Of a stretch of 64,000 nucleotides of DNA, positions 10,516 to 20,482 are shown in pieces. The stretch is from Thozetella sp. PMI_491. Taxonomy: Eukaryota; Ascomycota; Sordariomycetes; Chaetosphaeriales; Chaetosphaeriaceae. The stretch is from contig MU270043.1 of the NCBI GenBank assembly GCA_021432635.1, positions 372,001 through 436,000 on the forward strand, given 5' to 3'. Under the pieces are notes generated by a model that ran no database searches, had not been told where the DNA came from, and saw only the letters and a program-made list of their open reading frames with translations. Position 1 is the stretch's first letter; each line of letters begins with the position of its first letter. The position numbers were made by a program, and so were the translations under genes.

Positions 10516-13016
10516 ATGCCGCCCCCCGCGAACGAGAGGGCTTTCGGGCCCGGCGCCTCCGTCGTCCTGGTGGGCTGCCGCGGCGCCGGGAAGCGCACGC
10601 TCGGCTTCATGGGCGCCCTGCATCTCCGACGCCGCCTGGTCACCGAGGACCACTATTTCGAGAAGGTGACCGGCCTCTCCCGTGGCCAGTACCTGCTCAA
10701 GCACGGCAAGGCCCTCTTTGCGCGCCAGAACATCGACGTGTTCAAGCACATGCTGGACAACAACCGGAGCAACTGCATCATCGAATGCGGCATGAGCAGC
10801 CTCTCGGAAGAAGCCCAGGAGGCCCTGCGCGCCTTCTCCCGGACCAATCCCGTCGTATACGTCCATCGGGAGAAGGAGCAGATCTACCAGATCCTAGACC
10901 CGAGCGATGCCGAGCATCTGCTCAAGGTCGATACCAGCCATAGGCAATGCTCCAACCTAGAGTACTACAATCTCTTTGATTCCTCTAACAGCCGCTCGGT
11001 CCCTCCCTCCCGGGCGAGCTCCCCGCTAGATGGCCGGCAGCCCGGCCCGCTCATGCTGCTCTCGGCGCGCGAGGATTTTACCAAATTCCTCGACTTCATC
11101 ACCGGCCAAGGGGCCGCGCGGGCCTGGCTCGAGAGCCCGTTCTCGATCCACGCCATCCCGCTCGAGTTCCGGTCGTACTCGTATGCTCTGCGCCTCCGGC
11201 TGTCTTACCTCATGGACATGGACCTGGACTGGGAGGACTTGGAGGCGGCCGCGGACTGTGTCGAGCTGATCATCGACCACTGGCCAAACGACCTGTTGAC
11301 CGTAGTGGCGAAGCAGATCGCCCTGATTCGGCGGAAACTAGGCGTCCCCATCATCTACCATGTCGAGGAGAACCCCCGAGGCGAGAGGCGGCGGCCGAAG
11401 GAAGAGAGCGACCGAATGGACGCTGAGCTGCTCGAGCTCGGCCTCCGGCTGGGCGTCGAATACGTCAGTCTCGACCTCACGCGCGAGCAATGGCTGGTGG
11501 AGAAGGTACTCCAGCACAAGGGCCGGTCAAAGATTATTGGGAACTATTGCTACACAGGCTTCGGAGCGCTGCCGTGGCGGGACCCCCAGCAGGTTGCGAA
11601 CTACCAACGCGCGCACGAATTGGGCTGCGAGCTCGTCCGCATGAGCCGCTTCTGCACCGGCGGCTGCCCTGCCGAGGAGCTCGATTCGTTCAAGGAGACG
11701 ATACAGAACACCATCCCAGACCCCAAGCCGCCGCTCGTGGCTTACGACTTCTCCGTGCTGGGGATCCGCACGCCCATACAGACCAAGATCCTCGTCCCGG
11801 TAAAGCATCCGGACGTGGAGAACGAGCGGGACCACCTGGCGACGGTCTGCACGTATCCGAACTCGTTCCAGCTCCTCTTCCGCCAGCTGCTGCTCGATCC
11901 CCTGCAATTCTACACCCTAGGCGCCAACGTCTCGTACTCTCTCTCTCCCGCCATGCACACGGCGGCGTACGACTTCGCCAGTATGCCCCACACTTTCCAG
12001 GCAGTCACCTGTTCGACATTGCCGAACCTCACCCAAGTCTGCCTGAGCGACTCGTTCGGAGGCGCCTCGCTGGCCGCCCCCTTCAAGGTCGCCATCATGC
12101 CGCACCTCAAGATCAAGAGCCACCACGCGTCGGCCGTCGGCGCCGTCAACGTCCTCCTGCCCCTGCGCGGCCAGAACACCATCCTGGACCACGCCAACGC
12201 GCGCAACAAGGCGGGCCCCGCCCGCGAATTCTACGGCGACAACACCGACTGGAGTGCCATCGCGACGTGTCTCCGCCGAGCCATCAGCCCCCGCAACTAC
12301 GTGCAGCCGTCAAAGACCACGGGGCTCGTCGTCGGGGCCGGGGGCATGGCCCGCGCGGCCATCTACGCCCTGATCCGGCTTGGGTGCCGCAACATATTCA
12401 TCTACAACCGGACGGTCGAAAACGCCCAGAATGTGGCGAATCACTTCAACGACTGGGCTGCCGCGCAGGGGATTACTGGTGCGGCCAACGGAGGAATCGC
12501 GAACGGGCTCGGTTCCGGCACTGTGTGCCATGTGCTGCCGGCGCTCTCGGAACCATGGCCGAGCAATTTCGAGCCTCCGACCCTTGTGATCTCATGCGTC
12601 CCCGCCAAAGCTGTGGATGGCAACCCGCCGGCAGACTTTGAGATGCCGCTGCAATGGCTCCGGAGCCCTACGGGTGGCGTCGTTGTCGAGGTGAGTTGAA
12701 ACCCTTGGGCCCAGCATGTGTATGAGAGGCGATCACGTGCGATAGACAACTAGAAATAGAATGACTGACGGTGTCGCAGCTAGCGTATGAGCCGCTGATC
12801 ACGCCATTCGTGGCCCAGATGCAGACATATAGGGATAATGTCTCGCCCAACTGGGTCGTAGTCGACGGGCTTGAGGTCGTCAGCGAGATGGCGATCGAGG
12901 CGTTTGAGCTCATGACGGGCCGCATGGCGCCCAAGCGGCTGATGAAGGAGGTGTGCCGCAAGACATGGGAGCAGCAGCAGCGCGGCATTTCTTTTTCGTC
13001 TGGACTTGATACCTGA
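10516..13016 (+). CDS. qutR: quinate repressor-like protein (shikimate kinase-, dehydroquinase- and shikimate dehydrogenase-like domains)
   Basis: Exons 10516-12690 and 12780-13016 give about 803 residues. The 89-nt intron joins GVVVE to LAYEPL in frame. An in-frame stop lies just upstream, so 10516 is the first ATG of this exon. Three modules correspond to the last three domains of the AROM complex: a shikimate-kinase-like P-loop region (GCRGAGKRT near residue 20), a type I dehydroquinase-like region (about 214-400) and a shikimate-dehydrogenase-like region (about 467 on, with SYSLSPAMH, NTDW and GAGGMARAA). In Neurospora qa-1S and Aspergillus QUTR this set is a transcriptional repressor of quinate catabolism, not an enzyme. 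Here the kinase P-loop has Arg where Ser/Thr is usual, and the region equivalent to the dehydroquinase His pair reads IIGNYCY. Both fit a repressor. QUTR proteins are usually longer at the N-terminus. No qut structural gene is nearby. Confidence 0.88.
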
Positions 13017-16000
13017 GCACCTCACATCCCTGAGGGCGTGTGCTGCATTGTGCGTGGATGATACCAACTTAGTAGTCTGTATATAGCAGTAGCCCAAGAA
13101 ACGAACCACACAGATGCGCAGTACGCGTTACGCGGCCATGGGCAGCCCGGATCGTCGAGAGAGTGCTGGCGATATGTGATAGGATGGGTGGTGCCATCTC
13201 TCCTCTCGCCCTCCCCCCCCCGCGCTGCGTGGCCAGCGAGAAGGGAAGGACAGGATTCTTGCCGATCCCGTGTAGTTAACTATCTACGGACGCGGTGCCT
13301 TGGCGCGGTAGGCCATCATCAGACCACCTTCAGGGTCCCGAGCCATCGGTTTTGCTATACGGATCCGGGATACCAAGGCTTGCAAGTGGCCCAGAGCGGC
13401 ACCCCGGACCCACGCGTCAGCAAAAAACCAAACTTGGAAGAATCGTAGTGTGCCTCCGCCGCCTTACCATCGTCACGCATCCCGTCGCATTCGGCCGCGA
13501 TGGCCAACTCCACAGGCGCCCTCTGGCCGCTTCCCTGGTACGCTCGCATGGCAGCCCCTGTCTTGAGGGGGGGCAGACAGGTGTTTTGCCGTCCAATCAG
13601 GCGCGCGGGTGGGAGGATTCCGCCCCCAGGCCTGCCCTGCAAGCGCAAAACCCGGGCCTGTCTGGTGCCAACTTTTTCAGGGTCCAAAGCTTGGTCAGGG
13701 GGCCTTGGCCACACAGGTTTGGGTGGCGCGCCAATCCGTGCTGGTTCGGCTGAAGGGACTGGAAGGAGAAGGCCCACGCCGGCCTGCGATATCTTGTTTT
13801 CTGCGGCTCCCGCCCGTATGTCCCGCATGTCGATAACTGCCGTCGATATAGCTATAGTGTTCTGTAGATTGCATATTGAATGACTACGACGAGCCGCCGG
13901 TTTGCAGCAGTCGAGTCGCCGTCTGGAAGAGATACGACAAAGCAGTGGGTGGCTGGGAATGCCCGGCCGCGATGCGATTGTCCGGGCTTCCGCCATGTCC
14001 ACGAGACACGATATCCCTCGTCGCGAAATAGGACGAAAAAGTGCTGGGAACCCAGTCTCCCTGTCTCTGGCGCCGCCCGGGGCCTAGCGTCGGAAAATTT
14101 CCTTCTTCTCTTGAGGCCTCTCCCCGGCATTGAAAGGGAGGGGAAAGGGGGGGTGACCAGTGGCAAGGTGGTGCTGGGGCGCGAGTCGTGCACCTCTGTG
14201 TATAGGAATCCGGGCCAAGGCAATTGCACACCTATCTCACCTTTCCTACGTCAGACAGACTGACTGCTCGGAGGAACCGGTGTGGTCCCCGGGCCCGTCG
14301 CCTGATTCCCTCATAATATCCTGCCCGCTTCTCCCCTATCATTCATCCTCTTCCTCTTCTTCTCCCCTAGCCTGCGACCGTAGCTCGCCATGTCTCTCTC
14401 CTGTCCTGACGACCATACGCACCGTCCGTTCCGGGCTCAGACTCCCCTCGGTCCACCTCGGCCCTGTCCCGCCGACGGTTGCAGCTTGGTGCAGCACATC
14501 ATCCTGCCGCCAGAGACCGAAGCAGAGCCCTGTGTTCCACCGCCGAAGCGAGCAAAGCAAAGTGCTATACACCATGCGGCCTCCATAATGAATGCCATAT
14601 CGGCAGGGCAACGCTAACTCTGCGCTCCTCGGCCATGGGCGCCAAGTTCGCCCCAGAAAGGTCATCTGGTTTATTTCTGCGTGTTCCCAATGACCTAGCT
14701 TGCCCAATAGGCCATGCCGAGTCCAGCCTCAGCTGCTGTTTGCATCCCGAGCTAGCAAACGTGGGGGCCATACCTACTTTGGGAGAGCTTCGAAGAGGGC
14801 GTTTAATATCGAAATTGTGGCGCCGCTTTATCTTCGAGGGCAACGATAACGTCATGCTGTCCATGTCGAGGGCACAACGACCACCTGCCATGATAGTGCA
14901 ATAATCGAATCCGACCGGGACCGGTCGGGTTTGTTGATACAACGCATCTGCCTCGGTGTAATCTTCCTCAAGCCGAACGTTCTCATCCCGCTATCACATG
15001 CACCACCGCCCGGCCACGGAGCCGAGGAGCGATGACAGCACGACGAGTGCCGAGGGGCTCCGTACCCGGACGTATCCCGCGAAATCGCTGTGTCCAGCCT
15101 AGGGACAAGTCGATCGGCACGGGGCACGAAAACTTAACGGAACATCGAGGGAAGGAGGGAGCAGCTTTCTAGGCGGGATACAGATGTTATCGGTAACGCC
15201 TCCCTGCTGGAGCACACCTTCGCTAGACACTATTGGCGCCGCAGCATTACCACGCCATTCCTGACGACTAGCAGTATGGATCCATGGCGACGCACCATGG
15301 TATCCCATGATAACGTAGGAAAGGTTGGCGAGTAGGCGATGGGACTTTAAGAAGAGTACCGATGAACGACACAGCCAGGCCGCTGCTCAACGGCTTGTAT
15401 TCTGATGGGCAACTAAGTGGGAAGAGCGGGGTAAGGGGTGATCGATTCGGGGCTCCAGGCCACTCTGGAATTGTCGACATCATTTCCAAGTATGACGGCA
15501 TTCGCATGGATTGAGGAGGAGGTTTCCAACCAGAGGTGGACCTGGCGGTAACTAATTCACAGCGCAAGGACGAGAGGACGTTCAATCTCGAGACCGTCTC
15601 ACGGACCGAAGGCCATCAAAACCACCAAACACGAGACACTAGGATACGATAAGAGGCCACATCGAGCTCGAGGACTTCGAGAGCGGGCCAGATAGATTGC
15701 GACGGCTTACGCTACTAACGTTTTGCCGGGGCGATGGGGGATGAAGCCCCTGAGTCGGTAAACAAAGAACGCACGGGCTCCTATTGCGTTAGACGTCAGA
15801 CGACAGTGACCATTGGCGAAGGGTGAGACTAGGGATGGGATATCGATACCGACATGCCATATCCGGCCGTGTGGAGACGAATTAGGTACCCAGCTCCAGA
15901 AGGACGGAAACGGTCGTTCTAACCGTCCAGGTCTCGGCAGTCGGAAACCAGGGAGATCGGCGCCAGTGCCCGAAACAAAGAAACAAAGCCCGATGTCTGA

Positions 16001-16898
16001 TTGCGCGGCCGAGCGCATGAAAGCGTGACAACAGCGGATCGACCCGTCCCTAGGACCAGCCGGCTAAGTGCAGGCTCGGTCCAGCGCATACGGGTATGCA
16101 GCCCGCCGTTGTGCGCTTAAACGCAACCCTTCTAGGTTCCCCACCTCGGACGACACAGGATGGGAGGCCATGCACCATACCATCCCGCTCCGCCGTCGAT
16201 TGGTCACGAAGGGTCACGACGATAAGTGCTGTGGACAATCTATGGCGTGATCGACTTGGTTAGCGTTGTGACAGTCCGGCGAGGGGCACCGGCGGGACAG
16301 ACCAAATGTGATCAGCAGACCGGTCGAAGTCGATCTAGTGGCCTCGAGAGCTTGGAGTGTACCAAATCTCCGCTGATTCGGCTCTAGCTTAGCCTCGACG
16401 ACGGTGCGCTACCTACGCCTAGCGCGGGTGTCGAGCTATATCTCGACGACGCACCCCGATAAGCTGGGAGATGGGCACGACTGGGCATGGCAATACGAGA
16501 CCACCTGGCAATACGAGACCACCATGAGGCACAAAGAGAATATTGATTAGGGACTGACTATGTTACAGAGTTGGCCGCGATGGATATGTTGCGGCCTCTA
16601 TGAAGGTAGGTATCATCATCTTCAGCTTCCACGGACAAATCGTTCCCTCATCAGCTCGTGCAAAACAGAATCAGTATTAGGGAAAATGGAATCGACAGAA
16701 GTAATTGTCCTGAAGGAAACCCCTACAGGACAGGACGATAACCAGCCCGGAGAAATGGGGATACATTCTTTTAGTTGCCGACTGGGGAGGTTTCTAAGCC
16801 AAGCCAGCGCCGAATCCGAGACGCCTAGGCTTCAAACAGCACTGCCTCGATGTGGCTTCTACATGCCGTCACTGTACATCGGTGGTTAGCGACGGTGC
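13017..16898. other. 3.9-kb gene-poor region
   Basis: Convergent region between the quinate-repressor-like gene and the acidic Gln-rich gene. Open frames of up to about 215 codons occur on both strands but overlap one another, lack recognisable domains and have no splice partners. The only structure I can name is a perfect 2 x 18 bp tandem repeat at 16488-16523. The stretch could be a degraded transposon, but no reverse transcriptase or transposase motif is legible. Confidence 0.5.
16488..16523. repeat. two perfect 18-bp tandem units
   Basis: The unit TGGCAATACGAGACCACC occurs twice in direct succession, in non-coding DNA about 380 bp from the end of the acidic Gln-rich gene. Confidence 0.8.
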
Positions 16899-17935
16899 TC
16901 AGTTGCTAGCGATAGCATGAGTACTTGGATTGCTGCGAAAGGGATGACTCGGCGACAAGATAAAGCCCGACCCCGAGGATGAAAGGAGAGAGGGGGGAAG
17001 GTAGGGGGAAACATACAGCAACGCGAGCGTCAGGTCACCGTGGATGTGTGCCTTGAGCTCAATCTCGATCTCCAGGTTGAGCTCCAGTCGCAGCTTGAGC
17101 GGGTTCTTGCCGCCGTCACCGCCCTGCTGCTGCTGCATCATCATTTGCTGTTGCTGTTGCTGCTGCATCATCATTTGCTGGCGCTGGCGGTACGTCATGC
17201 CGTCGTCTTCATCGTCTTCGTCCTCATCATAGTCGCGCCGGCGACGCGGCTTGCCACCACGACGCTTTGCGACCTGCTGGTCCTTGGTGTCCGTCTTCTT
17301 GGCCTTCTGCATCCACTTGGGCTGGGGCTTCTCGTCGTCCTTGGGGGTAGCCGGCTGTGAGGATGACGGCGTGCTGGCTTCGTCTTCGTCGGCGACGGCG
17401 GCGGCACGGGAGGTGTGGGTCTCCTCCTGCTCCTGCTCTGGCTCTGGCTCTGGCTCCTCTTCTTCCTGCCGCTGGTGGTGCGGGACTTCTTCGTCGTACT
17501 CCTCGTCATGCTGGTCCTCGGCCTCGTCGCCGTCGTTCTGGTAGTCGTCGTCCAGGACTTGTTGGTTCTCATTGTCCTGATCTTCTTCGTCGTATTGCTC
17601 TTCATCTTCATATTGCTGTTCACCATCCTCGGCTTCGTGGTACTGGGCGTCTTCTTCTTCATCTCCACCCTGTTGGTACTGGTTGTCTTCATCGTCATCG
17701 GCATAAGTGTTGTCGATATTCTGGTCCTCAGTATGTGCGTGCTCCTGCTGGTGCGGGTCCTGTTCGTGCTGCTCGGTCTCTTGATGGACCGACTGCTCCG
17801 ACTGGCCAGCCTGCTGAGGCATGCTCTCCGTCTTTTCCTCCTCCTGCTTGGGGAGATTCTGGTTCTTTTGTTGCTGTTTTTCTCGTCAGCGTCTCTCATG
17901 GAATGCCTCGAGTGAGGTAGTCTTACCGAAGACAT
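16899..17935 (-). CDS. acidic, Gln-rich disordered protein with C-terminal LNLEIEIELKAHIHGDL motif
   Basis: Three exons on the minus strand, 17935-17927 (only three codons, MSS), 17873-17017 and 16932-16899, total 299 residues in frame. Residues 10-150 are dominated by Glu, Asp and Gln. A Lys/Arg stretch (KRRGGKPRRRRD) and two polyglutamine runs with Met triplets follow. The only ordered-looking part is the hydrophobic/charged alternating segment near the end, followed by LALL. The same segment ends the protein at 20117, and both genes have a splice donor at the same codon position (phase 2 within the last Leu). An alternative acceptor would end the protein a few residues earlier. Function is unknown. 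Composition and repeats suggest a disordered scaffold or phase-separating protein, by inference only. It is divergent from the gene at 18771. Confidence 0.82.
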
Positions 17936-18770
17936 GTTGCCGTTCCGGCGAGTATCAGTACTTGGGGTTAAACTTCTACAAAGACTACTTGGGAAGAAGG
18001 GGTCTTGGTGGTTTTGGGTCAAGATGTGCAAGTGCCAACGAGGGGACAACGGTATTGTAAGTTTTAAAAGAAGCCCATCGAGGGTCCTTCTCTCCCGCAC
18101 GCAAGGGACGTCGGACCCCTATGCATCATTGTCGACCAAAACATGATTTACAGGGTACGGCTTCCCGCATCGAGATCACTTTGTCGTCGTCAGTGACGAC
18201 ATGCAGAAAGAGGAGGGGCTCGGCCACGGAACCCTGCAACAGGTTTTGCGCCGATCTGTTGTCACTCTCCGAGACGAACGGGTGTCGTACGCGATATGGG
18301 ATGCCCACATGGATGGAGCGATGACGTTGACTATACAGCCGTCGAAGACACGAAGGGGGGGGGGGGGTATCGATGGACAACTTCTAGGTCACTGGAAGCC
18401 TAGAGGTGAAACACCAGCGCAAGGGTCTATCGATGATGGAGGGGGGGTGAAGGACCAGACTGCATGACACTACGAGTCGGCCTACATGGGGGTATGACAT
18501 CTTCGATCTGGGGTTGGGGCAATACGGGAGGATATGCGATGGAGGGACGGTTCGGGGCAGATTGGACGGAATACCCAAGCGACCGGGATACGGTGGACGC
18601 GAGTGGGTATATGATCATGACGAAGAAAATGCCCGGTCTAGGCGAGCTGGAAAAGACAGAGTCCGACGACAAGCGAGAGCGGTAGCTACCTTCCTACCCC
18701 AAAGAAGAGAACAACTGGTTGACGACACGGCCAACACATACTCACCTCTCCTCCGATTCACCTAGCCACC
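17936..18770. other. divergent promoter region of about 835 bp
   Basis: Shared upstream region of two divergent genes. It contains a run of 13 G at 18355-18367 and several short purine runs. No coding sequence is recognised. Confidence 0.5.
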
Positions 18771-19594
18771 ATGGTCATTGGATTGCTCGTCATCGCGGGC
18801 ATACCGACAACTATCGGGGTCTGCGAAGCCTTGAGTGCTCAAAAGAAGGCGAACAACGCCGCCAAGGAGAAGGCAAAGTTCCAACTGACAGCGACCGTTT
18901 CCCTCGACGGGAAACGGTTGGACGAGTGCTGGTGCGTGTTGAAAGACGGAAAGGTAAAGAGAACCCTCGCTACTCACCCCCCCACCCCCCTTCCCCCCTC
19001 CTCTCCACAGGGAGCGAAGGAGGCTAACGTCGATAGATATGGCTCGACCACCCAGACCACCCGGCGCCGGGGCACAAGTTCATGGGGTATTACTTCACCT
19101 ACCCCTCGGAGGAGAAGCACCTGGGCATGGTGAGCACCATCGCCGACGACCCTCCCATGCTTAACTGGATCTTTGTCGACAAGGACACGGGTCTGGTGCG
19201 GCACGGCGGCCGGCAGGAAACGCTGGGGGGCCACACGATTGGGCCGTGGTACTGGACCGATGACGAGCGCCGGCTGACGCTGGAGGAGGATGACTCTGCG
19301 TTCGTCGCGGTGTGGATGGAGGAAAACAAGAAATGGGCGATCGCGTACGATCGAGATGGCAGCATCCGCGACGGCGGGTGGTTGGCCGCCTCCGACGATG
19401 AGGAAGAGGAAGAGGAAGGAGAAGAAGGAGGTGAGGAGGACGGAGACAAGGGGACGACGCCACACCGCAGGTCCCAGAGGAGGGGTGGGCGCAGCGGCGG
19501 CCGGAGACGTCAGAAGTGGGCTGCGATCAGACTGAACCGAAAGATGCAGTTGGGCATGGAGAGCCGCTACGTCAAGGGGGAGGGTGGGAGGTGA
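18771..19594 (+). CDS. small N-terminally membrane-anchored protein with acidic/basic C-terminal tail, function unknown
   Basis: Exons 18771-18953 and 19037-19594 give 246 residues. The 83-nt intron joins LKDGK to IWLDHPD in phase 0. The first 20 residues (MVIGLLVIAGIPTTIGV) form a hydrophobic helix that may be a signal anchor, followed by a Lys/Ala-rich helix. Residues 40-165 look like an ordered beta-rich domain with GHKFMGYYFTYP, MLNWIFVD and GPWYWTDDERRLTL. The tail has an acidic run of about 25 residues and then an Arg/Gly/Lys-rich end. I recall proteins with this N-terminus as conserved in filamentous ascomycetes, without an assigned role. It sits inside the cluster of disordered-protein genes. 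Confidence 0.82.
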
Positions 19595-20116
19595 TGGACC
19601 TGTGTTCCCGTTGAAAACATTGGGCCATCGGTCATCGGTGCTAAGGAGGCGAGCGAATGGGGGGGCTTCGGATGGCGGTCCATGTTAAGGATCGGCGCAC
19701 CCCCTCCTCCACATCCATATTCGCGTGGGTGGAGGCTGCCACGCGGCTAGACTCACATCAGAGACATCGGACACAAAGCCATTGAGGACTGTAGCGACGG
19801 TGGAATCCCTTCCGCTACCAGCTATGATGTTGATGACTTCATTGTGGTCCTGCCTCTTGTGAATCCGGTTTTCCCAGCTGCGTGCCCTCGATATGTTCCC
19901 TTTAATAGCTTCGTCCTCGACCGGTTCGAGAGGATCCTGAATTCAGCATCCAGATACCACTTAGTCTCCCAGGAAATCCGGAGATCTTTCCGCGAACGAT
20001 AGATTCATTCATACATACCTTCTTGAGCCTCTCTCTTCTCAACCTACCTCGAGCCCCCTCATCCACGCACATACCTTCCAGCATTCCCTTGTCCCAGCCC
20101 AGCCACCACGTCCACA
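19595..20116. other. intergenic region, promoter of the next small gene
   Basis: About 520 bp with no coding signal. The pyrimidine-rich stretch just before 20117 is typical of a fungal 5' untranslated region. Confidence 0.5.
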
Positions 20117-20482
20117 ATGGCCTCTCGCAGCAGCTCTGAGGAGAAGCCCGGCAAGCGCCGCCAGCAGAAGCAGGTGTACGAGTCCGACGGCGAGGAGTCT
20201 GAGGAGTACGCACCCCCCCAGCGGCGGCGCAACCAGAGGCAACAGAAGGGCGGCCAGGGCCCCCTCGACAACCTAGCGCTCGACAGCGTCCAGAACACGG
20301 CAGGCGGCCTCGTCAACGGTGCCACGGGCGCGCTCGGCGGCATCACCGGCGGCGCCATGCAGAACCAAGGGGGAGGCGACAAGAAGAGCGACACACTCCG
20401 TCTTCGCCTCGACTTGAATCTGGACATTGAGATCACGCTAAAGGCCAAGATCCATGGTGACCTTGAGCTCGCGTTGTTGTAA
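20117..20482 (+). CDS. small paralogue ending in LDLNLDIEITLKAKIHGDL motif
   Basis: First exon of 121 codons from the ATG at 20117. The N-terminus is Ser/Lys/Arg/Gln-rich, followed by a Gly/Ala-rich stretch (GGLVNGATGALGGITGGA) and then the alternating segment that also ends the protein at 16899. The in-frame stop TAA at 20480 overlaps a perfect splice donor (GTAAGT from 20479) at exactly the codon position where the paralogue is spliced, so a short last exon downstream is likely. One acceptor near 20606 would add only two or three residues. The end is therefore uncertain by a few residues. Function is unknown. The shared motif may be a short assembly or membrane-associating strand, by inference. 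Confidence 0.75.
   Translation: MASRSSSEEKPGKRRQQKQVYESDGEESEEYAPPQRRRNQRQQKGGQGPLDNLALDSVQNTAGGLVNGATGALGGITGGAMQNQGGGDKKSDTLRLRLDLNLDIEITLKAKIHGDLELALL

Noticed and set aside
11490-12641. 383-codon open frame inside the quinate-repressor-like gene
   Set aside because: Wrong frame of a recognised gene, with Arg/Pro/His-rich composition typical of a shadow frame.
17195-18100. 301-codon Arg/Ser/Thr-rich frame overlapping the acidic Gln-rich gene
   Set aside because: A shifted reading of Glu/Asp/Gln repeats; it lacks the conserved C-terminal motif and spliced start.
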